A DNA stretch of 64,000 nucleotides from assembly GCA_033763135.1 (NCBI GenBank), contig JANRKY010000325.1, positions 1-64,000 of the forward strand, given 5' to 3'. The translations under genes and the position numbers were made by a program. The DNA comes from DALYLB01 sp033763135. Its GTDB lineage: Bacteria > Acidobacteriota > Blastocatellia > RBC074. The stretch's first letter is position 1; each line of letters opens with the position of its first letter. Positions 8,739-19,676 of the stretch are shown here, in pieces. The notes below the pieces were generated by a model. The model saw nothing but the letters and a program-made list of their open reading frames with translations, had not been told where the DNA came from and made no database searches.

Positions 8739-9035
8739 ATGACTTCGGAAGACGCGGCGCGGATACTCGCCAATCAGGACATCATTCAGGGAAATCAGCA
8801 AACGATTTTGAAAAACCAGGAAGTTATTCAGGAGAATCAGAAACTGATTCTGGCGAACCAGGAGACGATCCGGGAGAACCAGGCCAAGCTGGATCAGGTG
8901 CTCGCCAACCAGGAGACGATTCAGGCCAATCAGGGCAAGCTGGATGGGCTGCTGTCCAACCAGGAGACGATTCAGTCCAACCAGGCCAGAATCCTCGCGA
9001 ATCAGGTGGAGATTCTGTCCTTGCTGGCTGAGTGA
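8739..9035 (+). CDS. Small all-coiled-coil protein with IxxNQxx heptads
   Basis: A 98-residue protein that after an eight-residue head (MTSEDAAR) consists almost wholly of heptads of the form IxxNQxx (ILANQDI, IQGNQQT, ILKNQEV, IRENQAK), ending LSLLAE. Twice the pattern stretches to ten residues (KLDQVLANQ and KLDGLLSNQ). The same elements, including the ten-residue insert (KLDLLLASQ), form the N-terminus of the sigma-54 activator at 7266. Ile falls at core position a and Asn at core position d. There is no signal peptide. Start at 8739 has AGGAGG upstream and a sigma-54 promoter ahead. It is likely a partner or modulator of the activator; no family name was recognised. Confidence 0.8.
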   Translation: MTSEDAARILANQDIIQGNQQTILKNQEVIQENQKLILANQETIRENQAKLDQVLANQETIQANQGKLDGLLSNQETIQSNQARILANQVEILSLLAE

Positions 9036-9068
9036 GCCGAAGACGCATCGCATCGTTCATCAACTTCA

Positions 9069-12059
9069 ATGAAGAAACTCATCACTGCATTCTGCATTGT
9101 CGGCGTCCTCGCCGGCGCGGCGCTCGCGCAACAACCCGCCAGCGCCGCGCTGAGCGGGCGCGTCACCGACCCCGCCGGGGCCGTCATCGCGGGCGCGAAA
9201 GTCACGGCGGTTCAGCAGGCCACCGGCGCGCAGCGGACCGCCGTAACGACGAGCGAGGGCCTGTACATTTTGACGAATTTAAGCCCGGGCGCGTACGAAG
9301 TCAGCATCGAGGCGAAGAACTTTCCGCAGCGCCTTTCCCGGCGGTTCGCGTTGAACGTCGGGCAACAGGCGGTCTTCGACGGAACGCTTCAGGCGAGCGG
9401 GCCGACGGAGACGATCACGCTGGATGACCGGTTCAATTATCCGCTGGTCAATACGGGGTCGGCGATCGTGGACGGCGTGATTCGCGACAACGAAGTGAGC
9501 CGCCTCCCGCTCAATGGCCGCAACTACCTCGAACTCGCGCTGCTCATTCCCGGCAACACGCCCGCGCCGAATTTCGATCCGACGAAAACCGGAAGCGTCA
9601 TCATCTCTTCCGCCGGGCAGCTCGGGCGCGGGGGCAACATCACCATTGACGGCATGGACAACAATGACGATGCCGTGGGCGGTCCGCTTCTGAACATCTC
9701 TCAGGACGCCGTTCAGGAGTTTCAGATCGCCACGAACCGGTTTTCCGCCGAACTTGGCCGTTCCGCGTCCTCGGTCATTAACGTTGTGACCAAATCAGGC
9801 GGCAACGATCCGCATGGATCGTTCTCGATTTTCGAGCGGGACCGGCGGTTGCAGGGGCTGCCCGCGACCTATGATCGCGGCGGCAATCAGAAGCCTCCAT
9901 TTGACCGGCAGCAGTATGCGGCGACGCTCGGTGGTCCATTGAAAAAGGAGCGGGCCTGGTGGTTCGGGGCATTCGAATACCGCAATCAAGACGGCGCGGC
10001 GCTGGTCGGGCAGCGGGATGTCGCGGCGCGCCGGATTCTCCGGAGCTTTGCGCCCGCGCCGCTCGATGATCTGCTGGGCCTCGCGCGCGGGGACTGGAAG
10101 GCATCGGACAACGACAACCTCAGTTTCCGATATGCGATCGAACGCCTGAAAGAGATCGGCGCAACGAAGCTGGACCGGGCCATCGGTTCCGCTTCGCAGC
10201 GCCAGCGGCTCCGGAACAATCATCAGGCCTTTATGGCCAACTGGACGCGCGTGCTCTCGCCCGCCGCCGTCAACAGCTTCAGTTTCAGCGTCAACAACTT
10301 CAAGAACACGACCGACCCGGTGGCGACCGGGCCGCAGCTGACCTTTCCCTCGATTCAGGATGGCGTTTCGTTCCGCGTGCCGCAAGCGACGAATCTCAAC
10401 CGGCTGCAATTTTCGGATGCGCTGTCGCTGGTTCGCGGCGCGCATGCCTTCAAATTCGGAGCCGAACTGCAGCGCGTGGATTCGCTCTTCGATCTGGGCG
10501 TCTTCCAGCAGGGGCGGATCGAGTTCGTGCAGGATTTCGCGCAGGCCGATTTCAACGGCGACGGCAAAGTGGACGACAACGACCTCCTCTTCGCCGTCAC
10601 GTTGCGCAGCTCGAAGCCCGCGCAATCCCTGCTTCTCGCCGACACCGACAACAATCATATCGCGATGTTCGCGCAGGATGACTGGCGCCTGAACAAGAAC
10701 CTGACGCTCAACCTCGGGGCGCGGTACGAACTCGACACCAGCGTCAACAACAACGACTGGTACGCGAACCGCAACCCGATCGTCCAATCGTTCTACCGGG
10801 GCGAGCGGAAGCGCGACACGAACAATCTGGCGCCTCGCGTTGGGTTCAACTGGGCGACCAATGATGGCAAGACGAGCGTTCACGGCGGCTATGGGATCTA
10901 TTACGATCGCATCACGCTCGAAATCGCCTCGCTCGAACGCGGGCTGGATGGGCGCGCGCTGGCGATCGAGGTGCGCGCCGGAAACGCATTGAGCGATCCG
11001 ACGGGCGCGCCGATCTTCATCGATCCGGCAACGGGCGGATTTCGCCCCGGGGCCCCGACGTACGCCAGTCCCTTCACCGGTTTCATCCTGCCGGGCGCGG
11101 GCGCTTCCGGCATCAACATCATCGACAACAACCTGCGGAACCCGATGGTGCAGCAGTTCAATGTCGGCATTCAGCATGAGCTGGCCCGCGACTTCGCCGT
11201 GCGCGCCGATTATTTGTCCAATCGCGGCAGTCAATTCATCATCGGGCGCACGATCGGAACCGTGAACAATCCGGTGGTGGGCGGTCCGGATCGCGTCGTC
11301 AATCTGGAATCGAGCGCGAGGACGAGATATGACGGGTTCCTGCTGAGTCTGGAGAAGCGGTTCGCGAATCGTTATCAGTTTCGCGCGTCCTACACGCTGT
11401 CGAAAGCCTTCAACTACGCGAATGACGACCAGATTCCGTTTTCAAACGGACCGGTGAATCCGAACAACCTGCGGTTGGAATACGGCCCGACGCCGAATGA
11501 TCGGCGCCATTATTTTACGTTCTCGGGCGCGGTCGAACTGGGCCGCGGATTTCAGCTTGCGCCGATCGTGACGGCGGCGTCAGGCGTGCCGATGGACATT
11601 CTGCTGCCCGACGCGAGTTCGCGCGTCCCCGTGCTGCAGCGGAACGCCGGGGGGCGGAGCTTCAAAACGGGGGCGGATCTGAACGTCTTTCTTCAACAGC
11701 TCAATTCGGCGGGAGGGGTGAACGGGCAGCGGCTGCCGCTGGCGCGCGACGACGCGCGATTCAACGACAGCTTCAACTCGTTCGATCTGCGCTTGTCGAA
11801 GAGCTTCAAACTTGGGGAAAAGGCGCGGCTGGAAGCGATCGTCGAGGCGTTCAATCTCTTCAACGTGACGAACATTCTGGGCGTATCGAATGTGAACTAT
11901 TCGGGCTTTTCGAATGTGTTGACGCGCGACAGCAACACGCCGACGGATCCGGGCTTCCTTCGGTCATCGGGGTTTGGCAACCCAATCACGGCCGCCGGCG
12001 GCGTGTTCGGTTCCGGCGGCCCGCGCGCGTTTCAGGTTGCCGCGAAGCTCACCTTTTAG
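9069..12059 (+). CDS. TonB-dependent receptor with carboxypeptidase-regulatory-like domain (Oar-like)
   Basis: A 996-residue outer-membrane protein. A signal peptide (cleavage after AALAQ) is followed by a beta-sandwich domain at about 28-110 (ALSGRVTDPAGAVIAGAKV). The plug domain contains SRLPLNGRNYLELA and ITIDGMDNNDDAVGG, and a long barrel ends in FQVAAKLTF with the C-terminal Phe expected for BAM recognition. This is the Oar-like type abundant in Acidobacteriota, presumed to import large organic substrates. It lies 33 bases after the coiled-coil gene and 10 bases before an MFS gene, so it may be under the sigma-54 promoter. No strong ribosome-binding site is seen at 9069. Confidence 0.9.
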   Translation: MKKLITAFCIVGVLAGAALAQQPASAALSGRVTDPAGAVIAGAKVTAVQQATGAQRTAVTTSEGLYILTNLSPGAYEVSIEAKNFPQRLSRRFALNVGQQAVFDGTLQASGPTETITLDDRFNYPLVNTGSAIVDGVIRDNEVSRLPLNGRNYLELALLIPGNTPAPNFDPTKTGSVIISSAGQLGRGGNITIDGMDNNDDAVGGPLLNISQDAVQEFQIATNRFSAELGRSASSVINVVTKSGGNDPHGSFSIFERDRRLQGLPATYDRGGNQKPPFDRQQYAATLGGPLKKERAWWFGAFEYRNQDGAALVGQRDVAARRILRSFAPAPLDDLLGLARGDWKASDNDNLSFRYAIERLKEIGATKLDRAIGSASQRQRLRNNHQAFMANWTRVLSPAAVNSFSFSVNNFKNTTDPVATGPQLTFPSIQDGVSFRVPQATNLNRLQFSDALSLVRGAHAFKFGAELQRVDSLFDLGVFQQGRIEFVQDFAQADFNGDGKVDDNDLLFAVTLRSSKPAQSLLLADTDNNHIAMFAQDDWRLNKNLTLNLGARYELDTSVNNNDWYANRNPIVQSFYRGERKRDTNNLAPRVGFNWATNDGKTSVHGGYGIYYDRITLEIASLERGLDGRALAIEVRAGNALSDPTGAPIFIDPATGGFRPGAPTYASPFTGFILPGAGASGINIIDNNLRNPMVQQFNVGIQHELARDFAVRADYLSNRGSQFIIGRTIGTVNNPVVGGPDRVVNLESSARTRYDGFLLSLEKRFANRYQFRASYTLSKAFNYANDDQIPFSNGPVNPNNLRLEYGPTPNDRRHYFTFSGAVELGRGFQLAPIVTAASGVPMDILLPDASSRVPVLQRNAGGRSFKTGADLNVFLQQLNSAGGVNGQRLPLARDDARFNDSFNSFDLRLSKSFKLGEKARLEAIVEAFNLFNVTNILGVSNVNYSGFSNVLTRDSNTPTDPGFLRSSGFGNPITAAGGVFGSGGPRAFQVAAKLTF

Positions 12060-12069
12060 GATATTCCCT

Positions 12070-13359
12070 ATGGAAACGGTCGAAGACTTGTCGGCGGGAA
12101 CCATCGCGGAAGCGGGGAGGCGTCATTCGGCGTGGCTGGTTGTTGGAGCTTCGTCGGTTGGATTGTTCTTCCATTTCGGCTCCCTGCTGGTCAACGCGTT
12201 CGGCGTTTTTCTGACGGCGATGTGCGACGAATTCGGGTGGTCGCGGACGCAGGTTTCGATGGCGTTCATGCTGGCGACGCTGACGGCGATGCTGACGATG
12301 CCGCTGACCGGCTGGCTGACGGATCGGTTCGGCGCGCGTCGCCCGATCCTGATCAGCATGACGGTCTTCGGCGCGTCGTACGCGTCCCTGTCCCTTCTGA
12401 CGCCGCGATTGTGGCGCTTGTACGCGATCTTTCTGCTGCTCGGGCTGGTCGGGCCCGGGACGTCCGCCGTGCCGCACGCGACGTTGATCTCCCGGTGGTT
12501 CACGGAACGGCGCGGACTGGCGCTGGGGACGGCGATGTGCGGAACGGCGATCGGCGGCGTCATCTGGCCCTCGGCGATCCAGGATTTGCTGGATCGATTC
12601 GGCTGGCGCGGCGCCTATGCGATTCTCGGCGGAGCGGTCTTGTTCGTCGCCGTGCCGCTGATGCTGTTCCTGCTCAAGGAGCCCGCGTCGGCGTCGCGGG
12701 TTTCCGAACGACGCGAGTCCGGCTCGTGGGCATCCGGACACACGAGAAGCCAAGCCCTGCGCAGCCCGGTGTTGTGGTTGCTGCTTGGGGCGTTCTTCAT
12801 CGCCGCGGCCTGCATTCAAGCCTGCATGATCCATCTCATCCCGCTGCTCAAGGATCGCGGTATGACGCCCGCGAGCGCCGCCTTTGCCGCCTCGGTCATG
12901 GGCGCCGCGGGAATGATCGGCCGGCTGGGGACGGGATGGCTGCTCGACCTTCTGCCCGCCGATCGCGTGCCGTCGATCGCGTTTTGCCTGGTCGCCGCCG
13001 GAATCCTTCTTCTATTCGCCGGGGCAACGGGAACCGGCTCCTACATCGCCGCCTCGCTGATTGGTTTCGGGTACGGCTCGGAATCGGCGACGATCCCGTA
13101 TCTCGTCAGCCGCTATTTCGGGCTCCGATCGTTTGGCGAAATATACAGTTACCTGTTCATCACCGTGCCGCTGGGCGGCGCGATCGGCCCGGTGCTGATG
13201 GGAGTTGGATTCGATCGTACGGGTTCGTACAAGGCGGTCCTGCTCGCGTGCGGCCTCGCGACCCTGGCCGCGGCGCTGCTGATGCTGCGGCTGGGCGCAT
13301 TCGCGACGCATCAGGATCGATCAGAAGCCCCGTCCTTATCCAATGTCAAGGAGGCATAG
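12070..13359 (+). CDS. MFS transporter (monocarboxylate/oxalate-formate type)
   Basis: A 429-residue inner-membrane protein with about 12 hydrophobic segments. The loop 2-3 signature GWLTDRFGARRP is clear, and there is a matching half-repeat GRLGTGWLLDLLPADRVP in the second half. The arrangement, with FGWSRTQVSMAF in the first helix pair, is that of the OFA/monocarboxylate branch. It begins ten bases after the TonB receptor stop, so import across both membranes is probably coordinated. The substrate is not predictable. AAGGAGG near its end serves the next gene two bases downstream. Confidence 0.85.
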   Translation: METVEDLSAGTIAEAGRRHSAWLVVGASSVGLFFHFGSLLVNAFGVFLTAMCDEFGWSRTQVSMAFMLATLTAMLTMPLTGWLTDRFGARRPILISMTVFGASYASLSLLTPRLWRLYAIFLLLGLVGPGTSAVPHATLISRWFTERRGLALGTAMCGTAIGGVIWPSAIQDLLDRFGWRGAYAILGGAVLFVAVPLMLFLLKEPASASRVSERRESGSWASGHTRSQALRSPVLWLLLGAFFIAAACIQACMIHLIPLLKDRGMTPASAAFAASVMGAAGMIGRLGTGWLLDLLPADRVPSIAFCLVAAGILLLFAGATGTGSYIAASLIGFGYGSESATIPYLVSRYFGLRSFGEIYSYLFITVPLGGAIGPVLMGVGFDRTGSYKAVLLACGLATLAAALLMLRLGAFATHQDRSEAPSLSNVKEA

Positions 13360-13361
13360 AA

Positions 13362-13946
13362 ATGGCCTGGATTCGCACCATCCCGATGGAAGAAGCGGAC
13401 GAGCAGCTCCGCGACGCTATGGAAGCGCAGCGCGCCCTGTACCCGAAGGAATACGACTCGCCGGTCTCGCCTGGCGGCGACAGCATCGTCGCGTCGCATA
13501 CGCTGATGCCCGGGGCGCTTCATCACGTCTTCGCGGCGTTCGGCGAGATGATGTCGCCGGATCTGCCCCTGAGCCGCGCGCAGCACGAGATGATCGCCAC
13601 CATGGTGTCGGTCGTGAACCGGTGCTATTACTGACTGGAATCGCACGCGGAGTTTCTGCGTATGGTCACCCTGGACGATCGGATGATTGCCGCGCTGCGC
13701 GAGGATTATCGGTCCGCGCCGATCAGCGAGCAGGATCGCGTCATGCTCGATTACGTGACGCAATTGACGAAGGACGCCACGCAACTCACGCCGCGCGATC
13801 ATGACAAGCTGCGCGCGGTCGGATTCGACGACACCGGCATTCTGCAGATCACCCTGATCGCCTCATGGTTCAACTATATCAACCGGGTCGCCGACAGCCT
13901 GGGCGTCGGACGCGGGAAGGTTGAGGATTGGGATGGCGTGAAATGA
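13362..13946 (+). CDS. AhpD-like/carboxymuconolactone-decarboxylase-family protein, probable selenoprotein (in-frame TGA)
   Basis: Read through the TGA at 13632-13634, this gives a 194-residue peroxidase-related AhpD-fold protein. The first part ends VVNRCYY (Cys88), then TGA (codon 91), then LESHAEFLRMVT and the usual C-terminal half including LTPRDHDKLR, ILQITLIASWFNYINR and a LGV end. The TGA replaces the second Cys of the CxxC motif, and His95 lies four residues later. That is the spacing of the Cys130/Cys133/His137 site of mycobacterial AhpD, where Cys133 is peroxidatic. A stem-loop follows the TGA (13645-13661). The alternative is a nonsense mutation, but frame and conservation are intact downstream. 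AAGGAGG precedes the ATG, and the gene is coupled to the MFS gene. Confidence 0.72.
13645..13661 (+). promoter_or_regulatory. Candidate bacterial SECIS stem-loop
   Basis: ACGCGG (13645-13650) pairs with CTGCGT (13656-13661), including one G-T pair, around a loop AGTTT. The apical loop begins about 16 bases after the TGA, inside the range known for bacterial selenocysteine insertion elements, and G residues lie at the loop entrance. Lower-stem pairing is weak. Support rests mainly on position. Confidence 0.45.
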
Positions 13947-14230
13947 CGAGGTCGGATCGGCCCCTCTCGCGCCTGATCCGGTCATTGATGACGAGCCGCC
14001 GGGAACGTTTCGGACACGAAATTATAACGATTGCGTGAGCGTGGCAACTGATATAGCTTTCGAATGTCTGTGTTGTCCTGCCCCGTATTCGATGGAAATT
14101 GAGGAAATGATTTGTGAAGTCTCATTTCGCAACCTGAGTCTTTTACGACACGAGTCGTATGAGATCTTCCCGCCCCGCAACAGGATTTCGGTTTCCATCA
14201 AAATTCTCGCTAATAGCAAGGAGAGTCACG
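13947..14230 (+). other. Intergenic region before the haloperoxidase gene
   Basis: This stretch of 284 bases is less GC-rich than its surroundings. It includes a short inverted repeat, ACGAC-ACGA-GTCGT, near 14147-14160. A short frame crosses it but has no recognisable product. No convincing promoter consensus was found, although a promoter for the gene at 14231 is expected here. Confidence 0.4.
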
Positions 14231-15955
14231 ATGAAGAAAGAGTCCATCGCGCCGCCGGCGCCTGACGCGCCCGAGGCCGATACGCAAACTACACAAACCA
14301 CGCCCGCGTCTCCGGGGCGCCGAAAATTCCTGGGCAGGGCGGGGGCAGCGACGATTGCGACGGTTGCCGCCGGGCTGAGCGGTTCGCCCGCGGAGGCGCA
14401 GTCGCCGTTCCAGGCCAACAAATGTGAGGACATGAATTTTCCGTTCGGGGTCGAGCCCTCGGACAGGGCCGCCAACCGGTTCATGAAGTCTTACAAATGC
14501 CGGCTCGAAGCGGCGAAACTTGCCCGGAGCCGCCCGACCATCTTCCATGTCACCAATGGAGATGACGAACGCTATCCGAACAAGATCGGCAGTTACACCA
14601 AGGGATTGCCGCACAATCAACTGGGCGAGGTCGATCCGGGGGCCTACGCCACCCTGATCCGGGCAAGGGAGGGCAGGAATCCGGAGGACTTCGAACGCAT
14701 TCAGCTCGGCCTGGGGCGCCCATTGACGAGCCCGCAGGCTGGCCTGGCGATGGATCTGGAAGGGCCGGATTCCCATCACGTGACGATGCCGCCGCCGCCG
14801 AGCTTCGCGAGCGCCGAGACCGCGGGGGAGGCCGTCGAGGTCTACTGGATGGCGCTCCTGCGCGACGTGAACTTTACTGAGTACGGCGCAAGCCCGCTGG
14901 CCGCCGCCGCCGCCGAGGAGATCTCTCGCCTGACCGATTATCGCGGGCCGCGCGAGAACGGGCGGGTTACGCCCGCCACGCTCTTCCGTTCGAATCTGGC
15001 GGGCAATTTGAACGGGCCCTGGGTGTCGCAGTTTCTGCTTCAGGACTTCTATTTCGGCGCCAATTTCTTTTCCCAGAAGATGCGCACGCAACCGGCGGGG
15101 CAGGATTTCATGACGCGTTACGCCGACTGGCTGGACGTGCAGAACGGCGCGCCCGTTGTCGCTCCGCAGTATGATCCGACGCCTCGTTACATCCGCAATA
15201 TGCGCGATGTGGCCGAGTGGGTGCATGTGGACGCGCTTTATCAGGCGTATCTGCAGGCGTGCCTCATTCTGTTGGGGCAGGGGACGCGGCTCGATCCGGG
15301 GTTGCCGCTCTACAATGCAAAGGCGCAGGCGGGATTCGCGCAGTGCGGCGGGCCGCATATCCTGAGCTTCGTCACGGAAGTGGCGACGCGCGCGCTCAAG
15401 GCGGTCTGGTATCAGAAGTGGTTCGTGCATCACCGGCTGCGTCCAGAGGAGTACGGCGGCCGCGTGCACAATCACATGACAGGCGCGGCGAACTATGGGA
15501 TCCATCCCGACGTGACCAATTCCCGGGCCGTGCGGGAAACGTTCAGGAAATACGGCTCTTATCTGTTGCCGCAGGCCTTCCCGGAAGGCAGCCCGACCCA
15601 CTCATCGTATGGTTCCGGCCACGCGACGGTCGCCGGGGCCTGCGTGACGGTGCTCAAGGCGTTCTTTGACGAGACCGACATCATCAGGAATCCGGTCGTT
15701 CCGAACGCGGACGGATCGGCGCTCGTCCCGTATGAGGGGCCGCCCCTGACCGTGCTCGGAGAACTCAACAAGGTCGCCATCAACGTCTCCTTCGGGCGCA
15801 ACGGCGCCGGCGTTCACTGGCGAACGGACGCGCTCGGCGGAATGAAGCTCGGCGAGGATGTCGCCATCGGCATCATCCAGGAGCAGAAACTCACGTATAA
15901 CGACAACGTTGAGATGACGCTGACCCGATTCGACGGCACGCAGATCACCATCTGA
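14231..15955 (+). CDS. Vanadium-dependent haloperoxidase (PAP2 superfamily), Tat-exported
   Basis: A 574-residue protein with all vanadate-binding motifs: Lys396 in YQKWFVHHRLRPE with Arg404 following; PTHSSYGSGHATVAGA with the catalytic-type His464; and NGAGVHWRTDALGG with His529 and Arg531. The N-terminus has a twin-arginine signal (RRKFLGRAG at about 30) and an Ala-rich stretch cut near PAEAQ, so the enzyme is exported folded to the periplasm. The family oxidises bromide, iodide or chloride with peroxide. Whether this one is a chloro-, bromo- or iodoperoxidase, or a phosphatase relative, cannot be told here. GGAGAGTCACG precedes the ATG. The gene ends in a strong hairpin. Confidence 0.9.
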   Translation: MKKESIAPPAPDAPEADTQTTQTTPASPGRRKFLGRAGAATIATVAAGLSGSPAEAQSPFQANKCEDMNFPFGVEPSDRAANRFMKSYKCRLEAAKLARSRPTIFHVTNGDDERYPNKIGSYTKGLPHNQLGEVDPGAYATLIRAREGRNPEDFERIQLGLGRPLTSPQAGLAMDLEGPDSHHVTMPPPPSFASAETAGEAVEVYWMALLRDVNFTEYGASPLAAAAAEEISRLTDYRGPRENGRVTPATLFRSNLAGNLNGPWVSQFLLQDFYFGANFFSQKMRTQPAGQDFMTRYADWLDVQNGAPVVAPQYDPTPRYIRNMRDVAEWVHVDALYQAYLQACLILLGQGTRLDPGLPLYNAKAQAGFAQCGGPHILSFVTEVATRALKAVWYQKWFVHHRLRPEEYGGRVHNHMTGAANYGIHPDVTNSRAVRETFRKYGSYLLPQAFPEGSPTHSSYGSGHATVAGACVTVLKAFFDETDIIRNPVVPNADGSALVPYEGPPLTVLGELNKVAINVSFGRNGAGVHWRTDALGGMKLGEDVAIGIIQEQKLTYNDNVEMTLTRFDGTQITI

Positions 15956-15974
15956 GAATCCCTCGAACCGAATG

Positions 15975-16013
15975 GCAAGCCGCGCGCCGCTCAATCACCG
16001 GCGCGCGGCTTGC
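15975..16013 (+). terminator. Hairpin terminator after the haloperoxidase gene
   Basis: A perfect 15-base inverted repeat, GCAAGCCGCGCGCCG and its complement (15975-15989 and 15999-16013), flanks a nine-base loop and is followed by a pyrimidine run (GCTTTCTCC). It lies 20 bases after the stop codon. Confidence 0.85.
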
Positions 16014-16051
16014 GCTTTCTCCTCGCGCTCCATTCGATTCGCGAATCAAGG

Positions 16052-16152
16052 ATGAGGAGCGTGACTCGCCTGACGATGCCTGACCATGATAAATTGCGCG
16101 TGGTCAATTTTAACGACGCCACCATCTTGCAAACAATCAGGTATCCGACGGA

Positions 16153-16156
<4 letters not shown>
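16052..16156 (+). pseudogene. Remnant of an AhpD/CMD-family gene (C-terminal fragment)
   Basis: Translation from 16052 gives RLTMPDHDKLRVVNF and then NDATILQTI. This matches QLTPRDHDKLRAVGF and DDTGILQIT of the selenoprotein-like gene at 13362 almost position by position. Only about 25 codons are recognisable before a TGA at 16154, and the upstream part is absent. It is therefore a decayed partial duplicate, left beside the haloperoxidase gene. Confidence 0.75.
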
Positions 16157-19674
<3,518 letters not shown>

Positions 19675-19676
19675 GC

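Noticed and set aside
13632..13634. The TGA as a nonsense mutation of a decayed gene
   Set aside because: It is kept only as an alternative: no other lesion exists in 194 codons and the TGA is exactly at the active-site position. Genome-wide presence of selenocysteine genes would decide.
14035..14265. Short open frame before the haloperoxidase gene
   Set aside because: It overlaps the haloperoxidase start in another frame and resembles no protein.
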